Shown: positions 26,854 to 36,503, counted from the first letter of the stretch. The stretch is DNA of 64,000 nt from Kapaibacterium sp044224925 (GCA_044224925.1 JBGAJM010000001.1:186001-250000); one strand, 5' to 3'. Translations and numbers: made by a program. The notes: generated by a model not told the origin, from the letters alone.

Positions 26854-28079
26854 CAGGTGGCGACGCTCACCTTGAGGAATTTCAGTTTCCCGGCACGCAG
26901 AACGCGTGGTGTGGAAAGGTCGACGCTCTCAGCAATGTCGGCAACCTTCACACCATCGATCTTCACCCCGCCACCTTGAATGAGCCTTCTGGCCTCGCCC
27001 TTCGAAGCAACGAGTGCGGTGGCAACGAGTACGTCGACCACGAGCATCTGCGGTGTGTCGGATGCGATCGTTGTCTCTGGGATCTCATCGGGTAGGTCCT
27101 TGTTCACGAAGATGCGTTCGAACTCTGCAAAGGCCCCGTCGGCCGCATCCTGTCCGTGATACCGCGCAACGATGCGCTTGGCAAGGTCGACCTTGGCATG
27201 ACGTGGATGCATGCTACCATCCGTGAGTCCCTGCTGCACGGAGACGACCTCGCTTGGCGCTGCGTAGGCGGCGTATTGCAAGTAGCGTGCGATCAGGGCA
27301 TCGGGGATCGACATGGTCTTACCGAACATGTCCTTCGGAGATTCGGTGAGGCCGATGTAGTTGCCGAGCGACTTGCTCATCTTCTCGACGCCATCGGTGC
27401 CCTCAAGGATGGGCATGGTGAGAATGCACTGCGGTTCCATGTGATAGGCGCGCATGATCTCACGTCCCACGAGCAGATTGAATTTTTGATCGGTACCACC
27501 GAGTTCGATGTCGCTCTTGATGGCAACACTATCGTAGGCCTGCGAAAGCGGATACAGGAACTCGTGCACACTGATCGGCTCACCACCGCGATAGCGTTTG
27601 GTGAAATCGTCGCGCTCGAGCAATTGTGCAACGGTGTACTTGGCCGAGAGGGCGATCACTTCTTGGAACGAGAGACTGTTCAGCCACTCGCTGTTGTAGC
27701 GGACGGAGGTCTTCGACATGTCGAGGATGCGAGAGGCCTGCTCCACATACGTCGACCCGTTCTCGCGGGTCTCTTCGAGCGTGAGGGCGGGCCGTGTCTT
27801 CGACTTGCCCGTGGGATCGCCGATCATGGCCGTGAAGTCGCCCACGATGAGCACCACCGTATGCCCGAGGTCTTGAAACTGACGGAGCTTGTTCAGCACC
27901 ACAGCATGACCAAGATGGATGTCGGGACGCGACGGGTCGAGTCCGAGCTTCGCCACCAACGGTTTGCCTGTGGCAAGGCTTCGCTCGAGTTTCTTGACGA
28001 GATCGTCTTCAGGAAGGAGATCGACGGCATTCTGCCGGATCACCGCAAGCTGTTCTTGAACAGAGGGGAACGTCTTCAT
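26853..28079 (-). CDS. tyrS: Tyrosine--tRNA ligase
   Basis: A class I synthetase of 408 residues. The HIGH-type motif is DIHLGHAVVL near residue 53, the KMSKS loop is intact (GVEKMSKSLGN), and a C-terminal S4 RNA-binding domain is present (GEARRLIQGGGVKIDGVKV). The length and motif form match the TyrZ-like type. It follows smpB by 11 bases and precedes the lipoate ligase gene with a one-base overlap. Confidence 0.96.
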   Translation of the reverse strand: MKTFPSVQEQLAVIRQNAVDLLPEDDLVKKLERSLATGKPLVAKLGLDPSRPDIHLGHAVVLNKLRQFQDLGHTVVLIVGDFTAMIGDPTGKSKTRPALTLEETRENGSTYVEQASRILDMSKTSVRYNSEWLNSLSFQEVIALSAKYTVAQLLERDDFTKRYRGGEPISVHEFLYPLSQAYDSVAIKSDIELGGTDQKFNLLVGREIMRAYHMEPQCILTMPILEGTDGVEKMSKSLGNYIGLTESPKDMFGKTMSIPDALIARYLQYAAYAAPSEVVSVQQGLTDGSMHPRHAKVDLAKRIVARYHGQDAADGAFAEFERIFVNKDLPDEIPETTIASDTPQMLVVDVLVATALVASKGEARRLIQGGGVKIDGVKVADIAESVDLSTPRVLRAGKLKFLKVSVAT

Positions 28080-28090
28080 GCAGGGTTGGA

Positions 28091-28564
28091 TTAGTCGTGA
28101 TCGGTACGTCGACGTGCACGGTCCATCTCGCGCTCCTTCGTGGCCACGCGCTTGTCGTAGAGCTTCTTCCCGCGAACGAGGCCCAGCTCCACCTTGATGT
28201 ACGGACCTGAAAAATACAGAGAGAGCGGCACAACCGTCAGGCCCTTCTCTTCGATCCCGGCGCGGAGCTTGGTGAGTTCGTGTTCGTGGAGGAGAAGGCG
28301 GCGAGGCCGCAGGGGCTCGTGATTCTCGCGATTGCCGAAGTCATACGGATTGATGTGCATCTGCATGAGCATGAGCACATTGGTATGCTTGGACGGGAAC
28401 ATGGCGTAGGCGTCGAGCAGCGAGACCTTGCCGGCCCGCAGTGACTTCACTTCGGTGCCTACCAGCTCAATGCCGGCCTCGAACCGTTGCAGCACTTCAT
28501 AATCATGAAATGCACGACGATTCGTGATGATGGTCCGTATGGTACGTTCACCGGTGGCTGCCAT
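28091..28564 (-). CDS. smpB: SsrA-binding protein SmpB
   Basis: A 157-residue tmRNA partner for ribosome rescue. It has the oligonucleotide-binding barrel (FEAGIELVGTEVKSLRAGKVSLLDAYA), the conserved INPYDFGNRENHEPLRPRRLLLH segment, and the basic C-terminal tail (GKKLYDKRVATKEREMDRARR) that enters the A site. Start at the ATG at 28564, 37 bases after the 3' end of the tRNA-Ser gene on the same strand. The tmRNA gene is not in this window. Confidence 0.96.
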   Translation of the reverse strand: MAATGERTIRTIITNRRAFHDYEVLQRFEAGIELVGTEVKSLRAGKVSLLDAYAMFPSKHTNVLMLMQMHINPYDFGNRENHEPLRPRRLLLHEHELTKLRAGIEEKGLTVVPLSLYFSGPYIKVELGLVRGKKLYDKRVATKEREMDRARRRTDHD

Positions 28565-28572
28565 GGTCGCAA

Positions 28573-28600
28573 ATAAAAAATGGGACGCGAGCGCCCCATT
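28573..28600 (-). terminator. Terminator after tRNA-Ser
   Basis: On the minus strand, AATGGGGCGC and GCGTCCCATT form a stem with a CTCG-type loop, directly followed by TTTTTT. It lies between the tRNA and smpB, so tRNA transcription probably ends here. Confidence 0.75.
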
Positions 28601-28610
28601 GGTGTTGATG

Positions 28611-28701
<91 letters not shown>

Positions 28702-28715
28702 GACTGCGGAGACCA

Positions 28716-28723
28716 CAAATATA
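28716..28723 (-). promoter_or_regulatory. Bacteroidota-type -7 element of tRNA-Ser
   Basis: On the minus strand TATATTTG, a perfect TAnnTTTG, ends 14 bases before the tRNA 5' end. Confidence 0.6.
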
Positions 28724-28755
28724 GGGAAGAATGGCGAAAAGGCGAGAGGGGGATT

Positions 28756-29193
28756 TTAGTTCTCGACCAGGTCCTTGTCACCGTCACAATCCACAAGACC
28801 GTCAGCCACATTCAGGGCCACCGGACCGTAGACGCCGTGCACAGCAACGTTGCCGCTGGCGGAGTAGAGCTCGATATTGGCAGAGGCCGGAACGCGAAGA
28901 ACGTACATGCTCTTGGTGGCCTTCTTGGTGATGGCGGCGTGACCGATCTTGGCGTGCACGAGGACGGTGTTGCCCTGTTGATCGAAGGAGACCTTGAGAT
29001 CGGGCGACGTTACGTCGCTCGTCAACGCGACCTTATCATACGGCCACGATTCAATGCGAACATTGCCGGCATCGACATCCACGAGGATGTGCGGTGCATG
29101 CGAAACGATGGCCGTTTGCAATGGAAGATGGAACGGTACATCAACGGACGTATTGAGCAAGAGCGAAAGTGCGAGTCTGAGCAGGGTAGACAT
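28756..29193 (-). CDS. Short secreted DUF4097-like beta-repeat protein
   Basis: A 145-residue protein with an N-terminal signal-like segment (MSTLLRLALSLLLNTSVDV). The rest is repeating beta strands (HILVDVDAGNVRIESWPYDKVAL, then NIELYSASGNVAVHGVYGPVALNVADGLV), like the beta-helical DUF4097/putative adhesin domain. It is shorter than usual for that family and ends in an acidic tail. AAGGAG precedes the ATG. It is divergent from mutS. Function unknown. Confidence 0.65.
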   Translation of the reverse strand: MSTLLRLALSLLLNTSVDVPFHLPLQTAIVSHAPHILVDVDAGNVRIESWPYDKVALTSDVTSPDLKVSFDQQGNTVLVHAKIGHAAITKKATKSMYVLRVPASANIELYSASGNVAVHGVYGPVALNVADGLVDCDGDKDLVEN

Positions 29194-29272
29194 GATGAAC
29201 TCCTTGAAGAGGGTCAGAACGGTGCATGTGTACGCCCATACACCGGACGTGTTTCACAGCACAGGCAATTCG

Positions 29273-29280
29273 TATGTTTG
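29273..29280 (+). promoter_or_regulatory. -7 element of mutS, placed for a leaderless transcript
   Basis: TATGTTTG (perfect TAnnTTTG) ends only seven bases before the mutS ATG at 29288 and no Shine-Dalgarno is present. Confidence 0.55.
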
Positions 29281-29287
29281 ACGCTCC

Positions 29288-31870
29288 ATGAGCACCACAC
29301 AAACGCCGCTGATGCGGCAATACACGCAGATCAAGAGCAAGTATCCCGACACGGTGCTGCTCTTCCGACTGGGCGATTTCTACGAGACCTTTGGTGACGA
29401 TGCCGTGACCACGGCAAAGGCATGCGGCATCACGCTCACAAAACGGAACAACGGTTCTGCGGGCGAGATCCCGCTCGCAGGATTTCCGCATCATCAACTC
29501 GACACGTATCTGCCAAAGCTCGTGCGCGCCGGACATCGCGTTGCCGTGTGTGAACAACTCGAAGATCCGAAGCAGGCAAAGGGTATCGTGCGACGTGATG
29601 TGGTGGAAGTGGTCACACCCGGCGTTGTGCTGTACGACAAGTTGCTCGACAACAATGCACACACGTTCGTTGCCTGCCTGTGCGCACCGCAAGGGAAGCG
29701 CACCGTTCCCGGTCTGGCCTATGCCGATGTGAGCACCGGCACGTTCTCTGCCGGCGATGTGGCCGAAGAGAAGATCGTTGCCTTGCTCGAGTCGTTGCAA
29801 CCGGCAGAGCTCGTCGTCAACAAGGACGATCGCCCTTGGTGGGAGGCCATTGTTGCACAACTGACCGTCAAGCCATCGCTCACGCGGTTGGAGTCGTGGC
29901 ACTTCGAGCACGACTTCACGCAGACCACCACCCTCCGTCATTTCGATACCGTCTCACTCAAAGGCTTCGGCGCTGCATCACTTGGATGTGGTACCCTTGC
30001 CGCCGGTGCGTTGTTGTACTATGTGGGTGAAACGTCGAAGAGCTCGCTCGACCAGATCACGGGTATGAGCGTGATCCAAAGCGACGGCTACATGGTCCTC
30101 GACGCGGCCACACGCAGGAATCTCGAGATCCATGGCAACGGTACGGAGGAAGGGCGGCACGGTGCACTGGTCAACATCATCGGTGCGACGGTCACGGCCA
30201 TGGGTGGCAGACTGTTGCGATGGTGGCTGCAGGCGCCACTCACCGACATGCTGCAGATCCGTGCACGACATGCCGTGGTGCGTGCACTGGTGCACGATCG
30301 ATCACGACTCGATGCCCTTCGGTCCGACATGCGTCGTATCGGAGATCTTGAGCGGATCATGACGAAGATCGTCACCAATCGAGCCACACCACGAGACCTT
30401 GTCGGTCTGCGATCGTCCCTCGAACAACTTCCCGTGATCAAGGCATTGTGCGCAGAAAGTTCATCCGACTTTGTGCGAGCCTGCGGCGCTGATATCGACG
30501 AACACACGACGATCACCGAACTTCTGCAACGCGCCTTGGTTGACGATCCATCGTTGCATGTGGGAAGCGGGGCCATCTTCAAACCGGGATTCGATGCCGA
30601 CATCGATGCGGCGCGTGATGCGCTTGTGAACGGGAAGACGTGGATCGCCAACTATCAAGAAGCGGAACGTACGGCGACCGGCATCGGGACGCTGAAGGTT
30701 GGATCGACAGGCGTCTTTGGCTACTACATCGAGATCAGCAACACGCATAAGAGTCGTGTTCCGGAGCACTACGACAGACGGCAGACCCTTGCCAATGCAG
30801 AGCGCTATACAACGCCGGAACTACGCAAGCTTGAACAGACGCTGCTGCATGCCGAAGAGCACATGACAACGCGCGAGTCGGCATTGCTCGATGCGATCAA
30901 GCGCACTGTATCCCAAGCAACACGGACGATCCAGCAGACAGCCCAGGCGATCGCACGACTCGATGTCCTTGCCACCTTCGCCTCCGTTGCGATCGAGAAT
31001 GCGTATTGCGAACCGGTGATGCATGAAGGCACGGAGCTCGACATCGTAGATGCACGGCATCCGGTGATCGAGAAGTTGCTGCCGACCGGGACAACGTATG
31101 TGGCCAACTCCATTCACATGGACACGGAGCGTTCGCAGATCTCCATCATCACCGGTCCGAACATGTCCGGAAAGAGTTCGTACCTGCGTCAGGTCGGCCT
31201 GATCACCTACCTCGCCCACATCGGAAGTTTCGTGCCTGCAACGTCGGCGCGCATTGGCCTTACAGATCGGATCTTCACCCGCGTCGGTGCACAGGACAAT
31301 ATCACGGCAGGGGAGAGCACGTTCCTTGTGGAAATGCAGGAGAGTGCGAACATCTTGAACAATGCCACGAAGCGTTCGTTGATCCTGCTCGACGAAGTGG
31401 GTCGTGGCACGGCAACGTTCGACGGTATCTCGATCGCATGGGCCATGGCAGAGTACATCCATGAGGTGATCGGCGCGAAGACACTGTTCGCAACACACTA
31501 CCATGAGCTCACGGCGTTGGCGGATCGATATGAGCGAATTCAACAAGTTCAAGTGGAAGTACGCGAAGTTGGAGACTCCATCGTCTTTACCCATCGCGTC
31601 GTCCCGGGTCATTCCGACCATTCCTTCGGTATTCACGTAGCTCGCATGGCAGGCTTACCGCCAGCCGTGATCACTTCGGCGAAGGCCATACTGCGACAGT
31701 TGGAGTCAGGCGATCATCGACCGCAGATCGATGGTTCTGCTCAGATGTCGCTGTTCGAGCTTCGCGACGACGCACTCCGTGAACGGATACGTTCGCTCGA
31801 TATTCCATCCATGACGCCATTGCAGGCATTACAACTGCTGGCCGATCTGAAAGGATCACTCGATGAGTGA
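29288..31870 (+). CDS. mutS: DNA mismatch repair protein MutS
   Basis: An 860-residue mismatch-recognition ATPase. The N-terminal mismatch-binding motif is in LFRLGDFYETFGDDA (Phe-x-Glu as FYETF). The clamp and lever domains follow, and the ATPase has Walker A GPNMSGKSSYLRQ, the signature STFLVEMQESANIL, Walker B LILLDEVGRGT, and ATHYHELT. The C-terminal helix-turn-helix dimer region is present. It overlaps hslO by eight bases. MutL is not in the window. Confidence 0.97.
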   Translation: MSTTQTPLMRQYTQIKSKYPDTVLLFRLGDFYETFGDDAVTTAKACGITLTKRNNGSAGEIPLAGFPHHQLDTYLPKLVRAGHRVAVCEQLEDPKQAKGIVRRDVVEVVTPGVVLYDKLLDNNAHTFVACLCAPQGKRTVPGLAYADVSTGTFSAGDVAEEKIVALLESLQPAELVVNKDDRPWWEAIVAQLTVKPSLTRLESWHFEHDFTQTTTLRHFDTVSLKGFGAASLGCGTLAAGALLYYVGETSKSSLDQITGMSVIQSDGYMVLDAATRRNLEIHGNGTEEGRHGALVNIIGATVTAMGGRLLRWWLQAPLTDMLQIRARHAVVRALVHDRSRLDALRSDMRRIGDLERIMTKIVTNRATPRDLVGLRSSLEQLPVIKALCAESSSDFVRACGADIDEHTTITELLQRALVDDPSLHVGSGAIFKPGFDADIDAARDALVNGKTWIANYQEAERTATGIGTLKVGSTGVFGYYIEISNTHKSRVPEHYDRRQTLANAERYTTPELRKLEQTLLHAEEHMTTRESALLDAIKRTVSQATRTIQQTAQAIARLDVLATFASVAIENAYCEPVMHEGTELDIVDARHPVIEKLLPTGTTYVANSIHMDTERSQISIITGPNMSGKSSYLRQVGLITYLAHIGSFVPATSARIGLTDRIFTRVGAQDNITAGESTFLVEMQESANILNNATKRSLILLDEVGRGTATFDGISIAWAMAEYIHEVIGAKTLFATHYHELTALADRYERIQQVQVEVREVGDSIVFTHRVVPGHSDHSFGIHVARMAGLPPAVITSAKAILRQLESGDHRPQIDGSAQMSLFELRDDALRERIRSLDIPSMTPLQALQLLADLKGSLDE

Positions 31871-32753
31871 TGTCAAGAAACTATGGCAAGACCGTGATCG
31901 TGTCGTTCGTGCGATCACGAAGGATGGATTCTTCCGCGCGACGGCGATCAAGAGCACAACACTTGTTCGCATGGCGCAGGAGATGCATGGTCTTGAGCCA
32001 TTGCGCGCCATCGTCCTTGGACGTGCGTTGACGGGTGCGGCCTTGCTCGCCTCGTTTCTCAAAGGGGAAGAGCGCGTTGTGGTCCAACTCGATGGTGATG
32101 GTCCGATCTCATCCGTGTATGCGGAAGCGTTGCAGATCGGTGAAGTGCGCGGCTATGCAACATTGAACGCATCGCCTGATCCGGAGGCAACGTCGCCGCT
32201 TGGAAGTGGCATCGTCAAAGTATCGAAGGTGTTGTACGAGAAGTTCGAACCGGTGACGGGGATCGTGGAGATGCGTCGTGGAGATGTGACCACCGACCTG
32301 AGTCATTACCTCACGCAGAGCGAGCAGATCCCTTCCGCCTTCATCATCGATGTTGCCTTCGATGAACACGATGCTGTACGTCAGGCCGCAGGACTGTTGG
32401 TGCAGGCCATGCCGGGGGCACGACCGGAAGACATCTTCAAGGTCTACGATCTTGTCGACTATCTCGGAAGCCTCTCAGAATTCATCGATGGCGGCTTCAC
32501 ACCCGAGGAGATCCTTCGGCAAGTGCTTCCTGGAGAGATCGATATCACGGCCCATACGCCGGTGGACTTCTTCTGTCGGTGTTCCATCGATCGATTCAAG
32601 GGCATGCTCATGACGCTTGGTCTTGAAGAGGTGAATGGCATGCAAGAGGCCGGACAGAACGAACTGGTCTGTCAGTACTGCAGCAAGCGCTATCACCTGA
32701 GCGATGCTGACTTCGAAGAATTGCGTTCGAAGTTGTTGATCACGCGCAACTAA
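31863..32753 (+). CDS. hslO: Hsp33 redox-regulated chaperone
   Basis: A 296-residue holdase chaperone, switched on by oxidation and unfolding. The N-terminal fold has LGRALTGAALLASFLKGEERVVVQLDGDGPI. The C-terminal zinc switch has all four cysteines: CRC (FFCRCSIDRFKG) and CQYC (ELVCQYCSKRYHLS). It is coupled to mutS and its 3' end overlaps the convergent pta gene by 14 bases. Redox sensing fits the aerobic lifestyle implied by the oxidase genes. Confidence 0.95.
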   Translation: MSDVKKLWQDRDRVVRAITKDGFFRATAIKSTTLVRMAQEMHGLEPLRAIVLGRALTGAALLASFLKGEERVVVQLDGDGPISSVYAEALQIGEVRGYATLNASPDPEATSPLGSGIVKVSKVLYEKFEPVTGIVEMRRGDVTTDLSHYLTQSEQIPSAFIIDVAFDEHDAVRQAAGLLVQAMPGARPEDIFKVYDLVDYLGSLSEFIDGGFTPEEILRQVLPGEIDITAHTPVDFFCRCSIDRFKGMLMTLGLEEVNGMQEAGQNELVCQYCSKRYHLSDADFEELRSKLLITRN

Positions 32754-33711
32754 GCGAGGCGATGCAGGCAACGTGGACGATGTCGTCGACGTTGCATCCG
32801 CGCGAGAGATCGCAGTACGGCTTGGCAAGGCCTTGCACGATGGGACCCAGAGCCGTAGCGCCTCCCAATCGTTCACACAGTTTGTACGCGATGTTGCCCG
32901 CATTGAGATCGGGGAAGATCAGGATGTTGGCTTCACCGCCGACGGGTGATCCCGGTGCCTTTGCATGGGCCACCACCGGCACGAGTGCTGCATCTGCCTG
33001 CAGTTCTCCATCGGAATCCACATCGGGATACTGTTCTGCGAACGATGTTGCTGCTTCGCGGATGGGCTCGAGCATTGGATGATCGGCCGAGCCCTTCGTG
33101 CTGAAGGAAAGAAAGGCCACGCGTGGCTCATCGCCGATCACAGAACGATAGCTCTGCACGGTCGATGCAGCAATGTCACAAAGTTGTGCGGCTGTCGGTG
33201 CGGGCACCACGCCACAATCGGCAAAGAACAACGTGGTCGTAGGCCACGCCATCAAGAAGTAACTGCTCACGGTGGACACGTTCGGTGCAAGACCGACCGT
33301 GGTGAGTCCGGCGCGAAGAACTGCTCCTGTGGTGCTCAGCGAGCCTGCAACGGCGCCGTCGGCATGTCCGCATGCGACCATCCACCCGGCATACATCAAC
33401 GCATCGTGCGAGAGTCGTTCGGCTTCTTCGGGTGACATTCCCTTTGCACGTCGACGCTCTAAGAGATAGCTCGCACAGTCGGCAGCATCATAGGCCGTCA
33501 CAGGATCGATGATGCGCAGTCCATCAAGCGACACACCATGCACACCGGCGATGTGAGCGATCTCGTCAACGGATCCGATGAGGATCGGAATGCACAGCGT
33601 GTTGTCTTGTAGGATCCTTGCCGCCTTCACGGTCCGTGCATCCGTTGCATCGGGGAAGACGATCGTTCGAACGCGGCCTGCGGCGCGGCTGCGAAGGGTG
33701 TCGAGGATCAT
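32740..33711 (-). CDS. pta: Phosphate acetyltransferase
   Basis: A 323-residue short-form phosphotransacetylase interconverting acetyl-CoA and acetyl phosphate. Family phrases are VRTIVFPDATDARTVKAARIL at the start, AVAGSLSTTGAVLRAGLTTVGLAP in the middle and ANILIFPDLNAGNIAYKLCERLGGATALGPIVQGL at the active site. The N-terminal DRTGG extension of long-form Pta is absent. No acetate kinase gene is next to it. Related phosphate butyryltransferases are a less likely reading. Coupled by ATGA to the upstream lipoprotein gene. Confidence 0.9.
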   Translation of the reverse strand: MILDTLRSRAAGRVRTIVFPDATDARTVKAARILQDNTLCIPILIGSVDEIAHIAGVHGVSLDGLRIIDPVTAYDAADCASYLLERRRAKGMSPEEAERLSHDALMYAGWMVACGHADGAVAGSLSTTGAVLRAGLTTVGLAPNVSTVSSYFLMAWPTTTLFFADCGVVPAPTAAQLCDIAASTVQSYRSVIGDEPRVAFLSFSTKGSADHPMLEPIREAATSFAEQYPDVDSDGELQADAALVPVVAHAKAPGSPVGGEANILIFPDLNAGNIAYKLCERLGGATALGPIVQGLAKPYCDLSRGCNVDDIVHVACIASLSCA

Positions 33712-34742
33712 GGGGCGAGCCCGAGAAGCGCACCAACGGCGGCGGGGGCGGTGAGCGAGGCCTTGGTCACCTCGCCATACTCATCGAAGATCGTCGTGCT
33801 CACGCCGTCAGCGCCAACGCACAGAACCTCTGCGCGTGCGGCATTGTAGCCGATGCGGGTATAGGGATCGAACTGCATGAGCGAGACCTTGTTGCGCGAG
33901 CTCGTGAGGACGCGAAGGAGTCCTTGCTGACATGGCACGAGGGCCGATGCAGTGGCCGTCACTACAAGTCCGCCCGGGAGAAGATTGGGTCCGTCGGCCG
34001 GACGATTGGTAAGGTCGAGCGTTGTGGTGACCTGCTTCTTGACGACATTCACAAAGGCCATCTTCGGCGTGGTCTTCGGCTTGGTGTCGACCTTTCCTTC
34101 ACCCAAACACACCACCACACATTGATCGCGCTCGGCATCGCCACCCATATACGTTGGCGCCGCACTTACATTCAGCGTGGCCGTTGGAGTGTTGGTACGA
34201 CTATCGATGATGGTGACCGTATTGTCGGCCTGGTTGGCAACACACACTTGATTGCCCACACTGCAGATGCCGATCGGCGTTGCGCCGACCTTGATCGACA
34301 TCACGGCGCGGTCGACCGTGAGATCGATCACCGAGACCACGTTCGAATCCGGATGCGTGGCATAGGCCGTTGTGGCATTCACGAAACAGATGTCCGTCAT
34401 GCGTCCATAGGGTGAACAATCGATGGTGCGAAGCAACGTGTCGGCGCGCTGCGACAGCACATCGATCGTCGATCCGTCACGCTTCACACAGAAGATCTCA
34501 TCGCGGTACTGCACCATGCGCACATAGGGCGTGGTCTGCGATGCGCCTGTGAGCGTGCGGTACAGGTCCGCGTCGACAATGCTCGCACTCGGCATCTGCG
34601 CCACCGAAAGCCCCGGCTCTGCCGCGGCGAACAGCACACGATAGGTGTCGTTGAACGAATTGATCAGTGGTTCATCAGGGGAACACGATGCCAAGGAAAG
34701 GCACAGGGCGGCAAGGGCAAGAAGTCGATGCAGAAGTGTCAT
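33708..34742 (-). CDS. Beta-propeller (YncE-like) lipoprotein
   Basis: A 344-residue predicted lipoprotein with lipobox LASC at Cys 20 (MTLLHRLLALAALCLSLASC). The mature protein has YVTN/NHL-type propeller repeats: NVVSVIDLTVDRAVMSIKVGATPIGI and NTVTIIDSRTNTPTATLNV are the clearest blades. Such propellers are often ligand-binding scaffolds at the cell surface. The partner is unknown. It is translated upstream of pta with a four-base overlap, an odd pairing that may only reflect compact packing. Confidence 0.8.
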   Translation of the reverse strand: MTLLHRLLALAALCLSLASCSPDEPLINSFNDTYRVLFAAAEPGLSVAQMPSASIVDADLYRTLTGASQTTPYVRMVQYRDEIFCVKRDGSTIDVLSQRADTLLRTIDCSPYGRMTDICFVNATTAYATHPDSNVVSVIDLTVDRAVMSIKVGATPIGICSVGNQVCVANQADNTVTIIDSRTNTPTATLNVSAAPTYMGGDAERDQCVVVCLGEGKVDTKPKTTPKMAFVNVVKKQVTTTLDLTNRPADGPNLLPGGLVVTATASALVPCQQGLLRVLTSSRNKVSLMQFDPYTRIGYNAARAEVLCVGADGVSTTIFDEYGEVTKASLTAPAAVGALLGLAP

Positions 34743-34749
34743 AGTGCGA

Positions 34750-35571
34750 TCAACAATGGGCGATCACCGAACGGATGATGGCCGTCATGAGCGGCTCTGC
34801 AGTTGCAGCAGCGGCCAAAATGTCTGCGAGATGTGCCTCTTCCAATGCATCCGGGAAACATTCATCCGTGATGATCGACATGCCGAGAACCTCCATGCCC
34901 ATGTGTCGGGCCACGATGGTCTCCGGTACCGTGCTCATGCCGACCACGTCGGCACCGATCGTCCGAAGGAACCGATATTCGGCGCGTGTTTCCAGGTTTG
35001 GACCGGCAACGGCAACATAGACTCCGCGATGGACATTTCGTTGCAGTTCGAGGGCGGCCTGTTGGGCGAGGTCGATCAAGCGACGGGAGTAGGGCTCGCT
35101 CATGTCGGGGAAGCGTGGACCAAGTCGATCGTCGTTCGGACCGATCAGCGGATTGTCGCCAATGAGATTGATGTGATCATCGATGATCATCACGTCGCCA
35201 CGTCGATACAACGGATTCATCCCGCCGCAGGCATTGGAGACGATCATCGTCGATGCACCAAGGGCCTTCATCACGCGCACAGGAAATGTCACCTGTTGCG
35301 CCGTATATCCCTCGTAGATGTGGAACCGTCCCTGCATCACCATCACGGGCGTGCCGTTCAGCGTGCCCATCAAGAGCTTGCCGTGATGCGATTCAACCGT
35401 GGAAAGCGGGAAGTGGGGGATGTCCTCGTAGTCGATCGACGTCTGCACATCGATATCGCGGACAAGGCCTCCAAGGCCGGTGCCGAGGATCACGCCAACG
35501 CGTGGGACGATGGTGGTGCGGCCGCTGATATAGGCCGCTGCTTCGGAGATCTTCTCGAACAACTGTGTCAT
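34750..35571 (-). CDS. punA: Purine nucleoside phosphorylase (trimeric type)
   Basis: A 273-residue enzyme that splits purine nucleosides into base and ribose-1-phosphate. Conserved sites are GVILGTGLGGL (phosphate loop), FPLSTVESHHGKLLMG (HHG), MQGRFHIYEGY, SNACGGMNPLYRRGDVMIIDDHINL and the purine site AGPNLETRAEYRF with VGMSTVPE. The length is standard for the trimeric PNP type rather than the hexameric DeoD type. It precedes the propeller lipoprotein gene by eight bases. A weak -7-like TATCTTCG lies just upstream of its ATG. Confidence 0.94.
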   Translation of the reverse strand: MTQLFEKISEAAAYISGRTTIVPRVGVILGTGLGGLVRDIDVQTSIDYEDIPHFPLSTVESHHGKLLMGTLNGTPVMVMQGRFHIYEGYTAQQVTFPVRVMKALGASTMIVSNACGGMNPLYRRGDVMIIDDHINLIGDNPLIGPNDDRLGPRFPDMSEPYSRRLIDLAQQAALELQRNVHRGVYVAVAGPNLETRAEYRFLRTIGADVVGMSTVPETIVARHMGMEVLGMSIITDECFPDALEEAHLADILAAAATAEPLMTAIIRSVIAHC

Positions 35572-35586
35572 GCACGAAGATACGAT

Positions 35587-36474
35587 TTACGACACGGCGG
35601 CGATCACGTCCATGCATTCGGTGCTGCAGCACTCATGATAGGTCTCAACGCAGGTGTCGCAGGCAAGGAACTGGCGGTGACAGACCACATTGGCGCAGTC
35701 GTAGTAGACCTCGGTGGGAGCGCCGCAATGACGGCACGTTCCCACGATCCGCTTGTCGGGTGTGTGGTTGATCTCCACGCCGACGCGTTCATCGAACACG
35801 TAGCACTGTCCGTCCCACAGATCGCCCTTCACCTCAGGATCCTTGCCATACGTGACGATGCCGCCATGAAGCTGATACACATTCGTGAAGCCTTCTTCCA
35901 GCATCCAGGCCGAGAGCTTCTCGCAGCGGATACCGCCCGTGCAATAGGTGAGGATGGGCTTGTCCTTCTTGTCACCGAGATGCTCGCGGATCCACGTGGG
36001 GAATTCGCGGAACGAGGCAACGTCGGGACGGATGGCCTTGCGGAAATGACCGAGATCGTACTCGTAATCCGTCCGCCCGTCCACGATGAGCACATCGTCG
36101 CGCTGCATCATCTCGTGCCACTCGGCGGGCGAGAGGTAGGTGCCCGTCTTCTCGGCTGGATTGTGCGGATGGTCTGCCCGAAACGTCACCAGCTCCGCCT
36201 TCGTGCGCACGAAGATCTTCTGGAACACATGTCCGTCGCTCTCATCGATCTTGAACACCATATCGGCAAAGCGCGGATCGGCATGCATGGCCGCCATGTA
36301 GGCCTCACAGGCCTCGCGTGTGCCCGATGCCGTGCCGTTGATCCCTTCCGGTGCAATAAGGATCCGTCCCTGGAGTCCCAATTCCTTGCAAAACGCAAGG
36401 TGTTCCTTGGTGTACGCAGCAGGGTCGTCGATGGCAACGAACTTGTAGTAGAGGAGGATCAGATAGGGTTTCAT
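35587..36474 (-). CDS. trhO: tRNA uridine(34) hydroxylase TrhO (rhodanese family)
   Basis: A 295-residue YceA/TrhO-type protein that forms 5-hydroxyuridine at the tRNA wobble position. It has the N-terminal domain with RILIAPEGINGTASG, and a rhodanese domain with active-site Cys in ILTYCTGGIRCEKLSAWM. The C-terminal Cys-rich tail (CRHCGAPTEVYYDCANVVCHRQFLACDTCVETYHECC) is a likely zinc-binding end. ATG at 36474 with a -7 element only four bases upstream. Confidence 0.92.
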   Translation of the reverse strand: MKPYLILLYYKFVAIDDPAAYTKEHLAFCKELGLQGRILIAPEGINGTASGTREACEAYMAAMHADPRFADMVFKIDESDGHVFQKIFVRTKAELVTFRADHPHNPAEKTGTYLSPAEWHEMMQRDDVLIVDGRTDYEYDLGHFRKAIRPDVASFREFPTWIREHLGDKKDKPILTYCTGGIRCEKLSAWMLEEGFTNVYQLHGGIVTYGKDPEVKGDLWDGQCYVFDERVGVEINHTPDKRIVGTCRHCGAPTEVYYDCANVVCHRQFLACDTCVETYHECCSTECMDVIAAVS

Positions 36475-36478
36475 TCTT

Positions 36479-36486
36479 CAAAAATA
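36479..36486 (-). promoter_or_regulatory. -7 element of trhO, placed for a leaderless transcript
   Basis: On the minus strand TATTTTTG (perfect TAnnTTTG) ends four bases before the trhO ATG. Confidence 0.55.
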
Positions 36487-36503
36487 CGAACACGGCGATT
36501 TCG

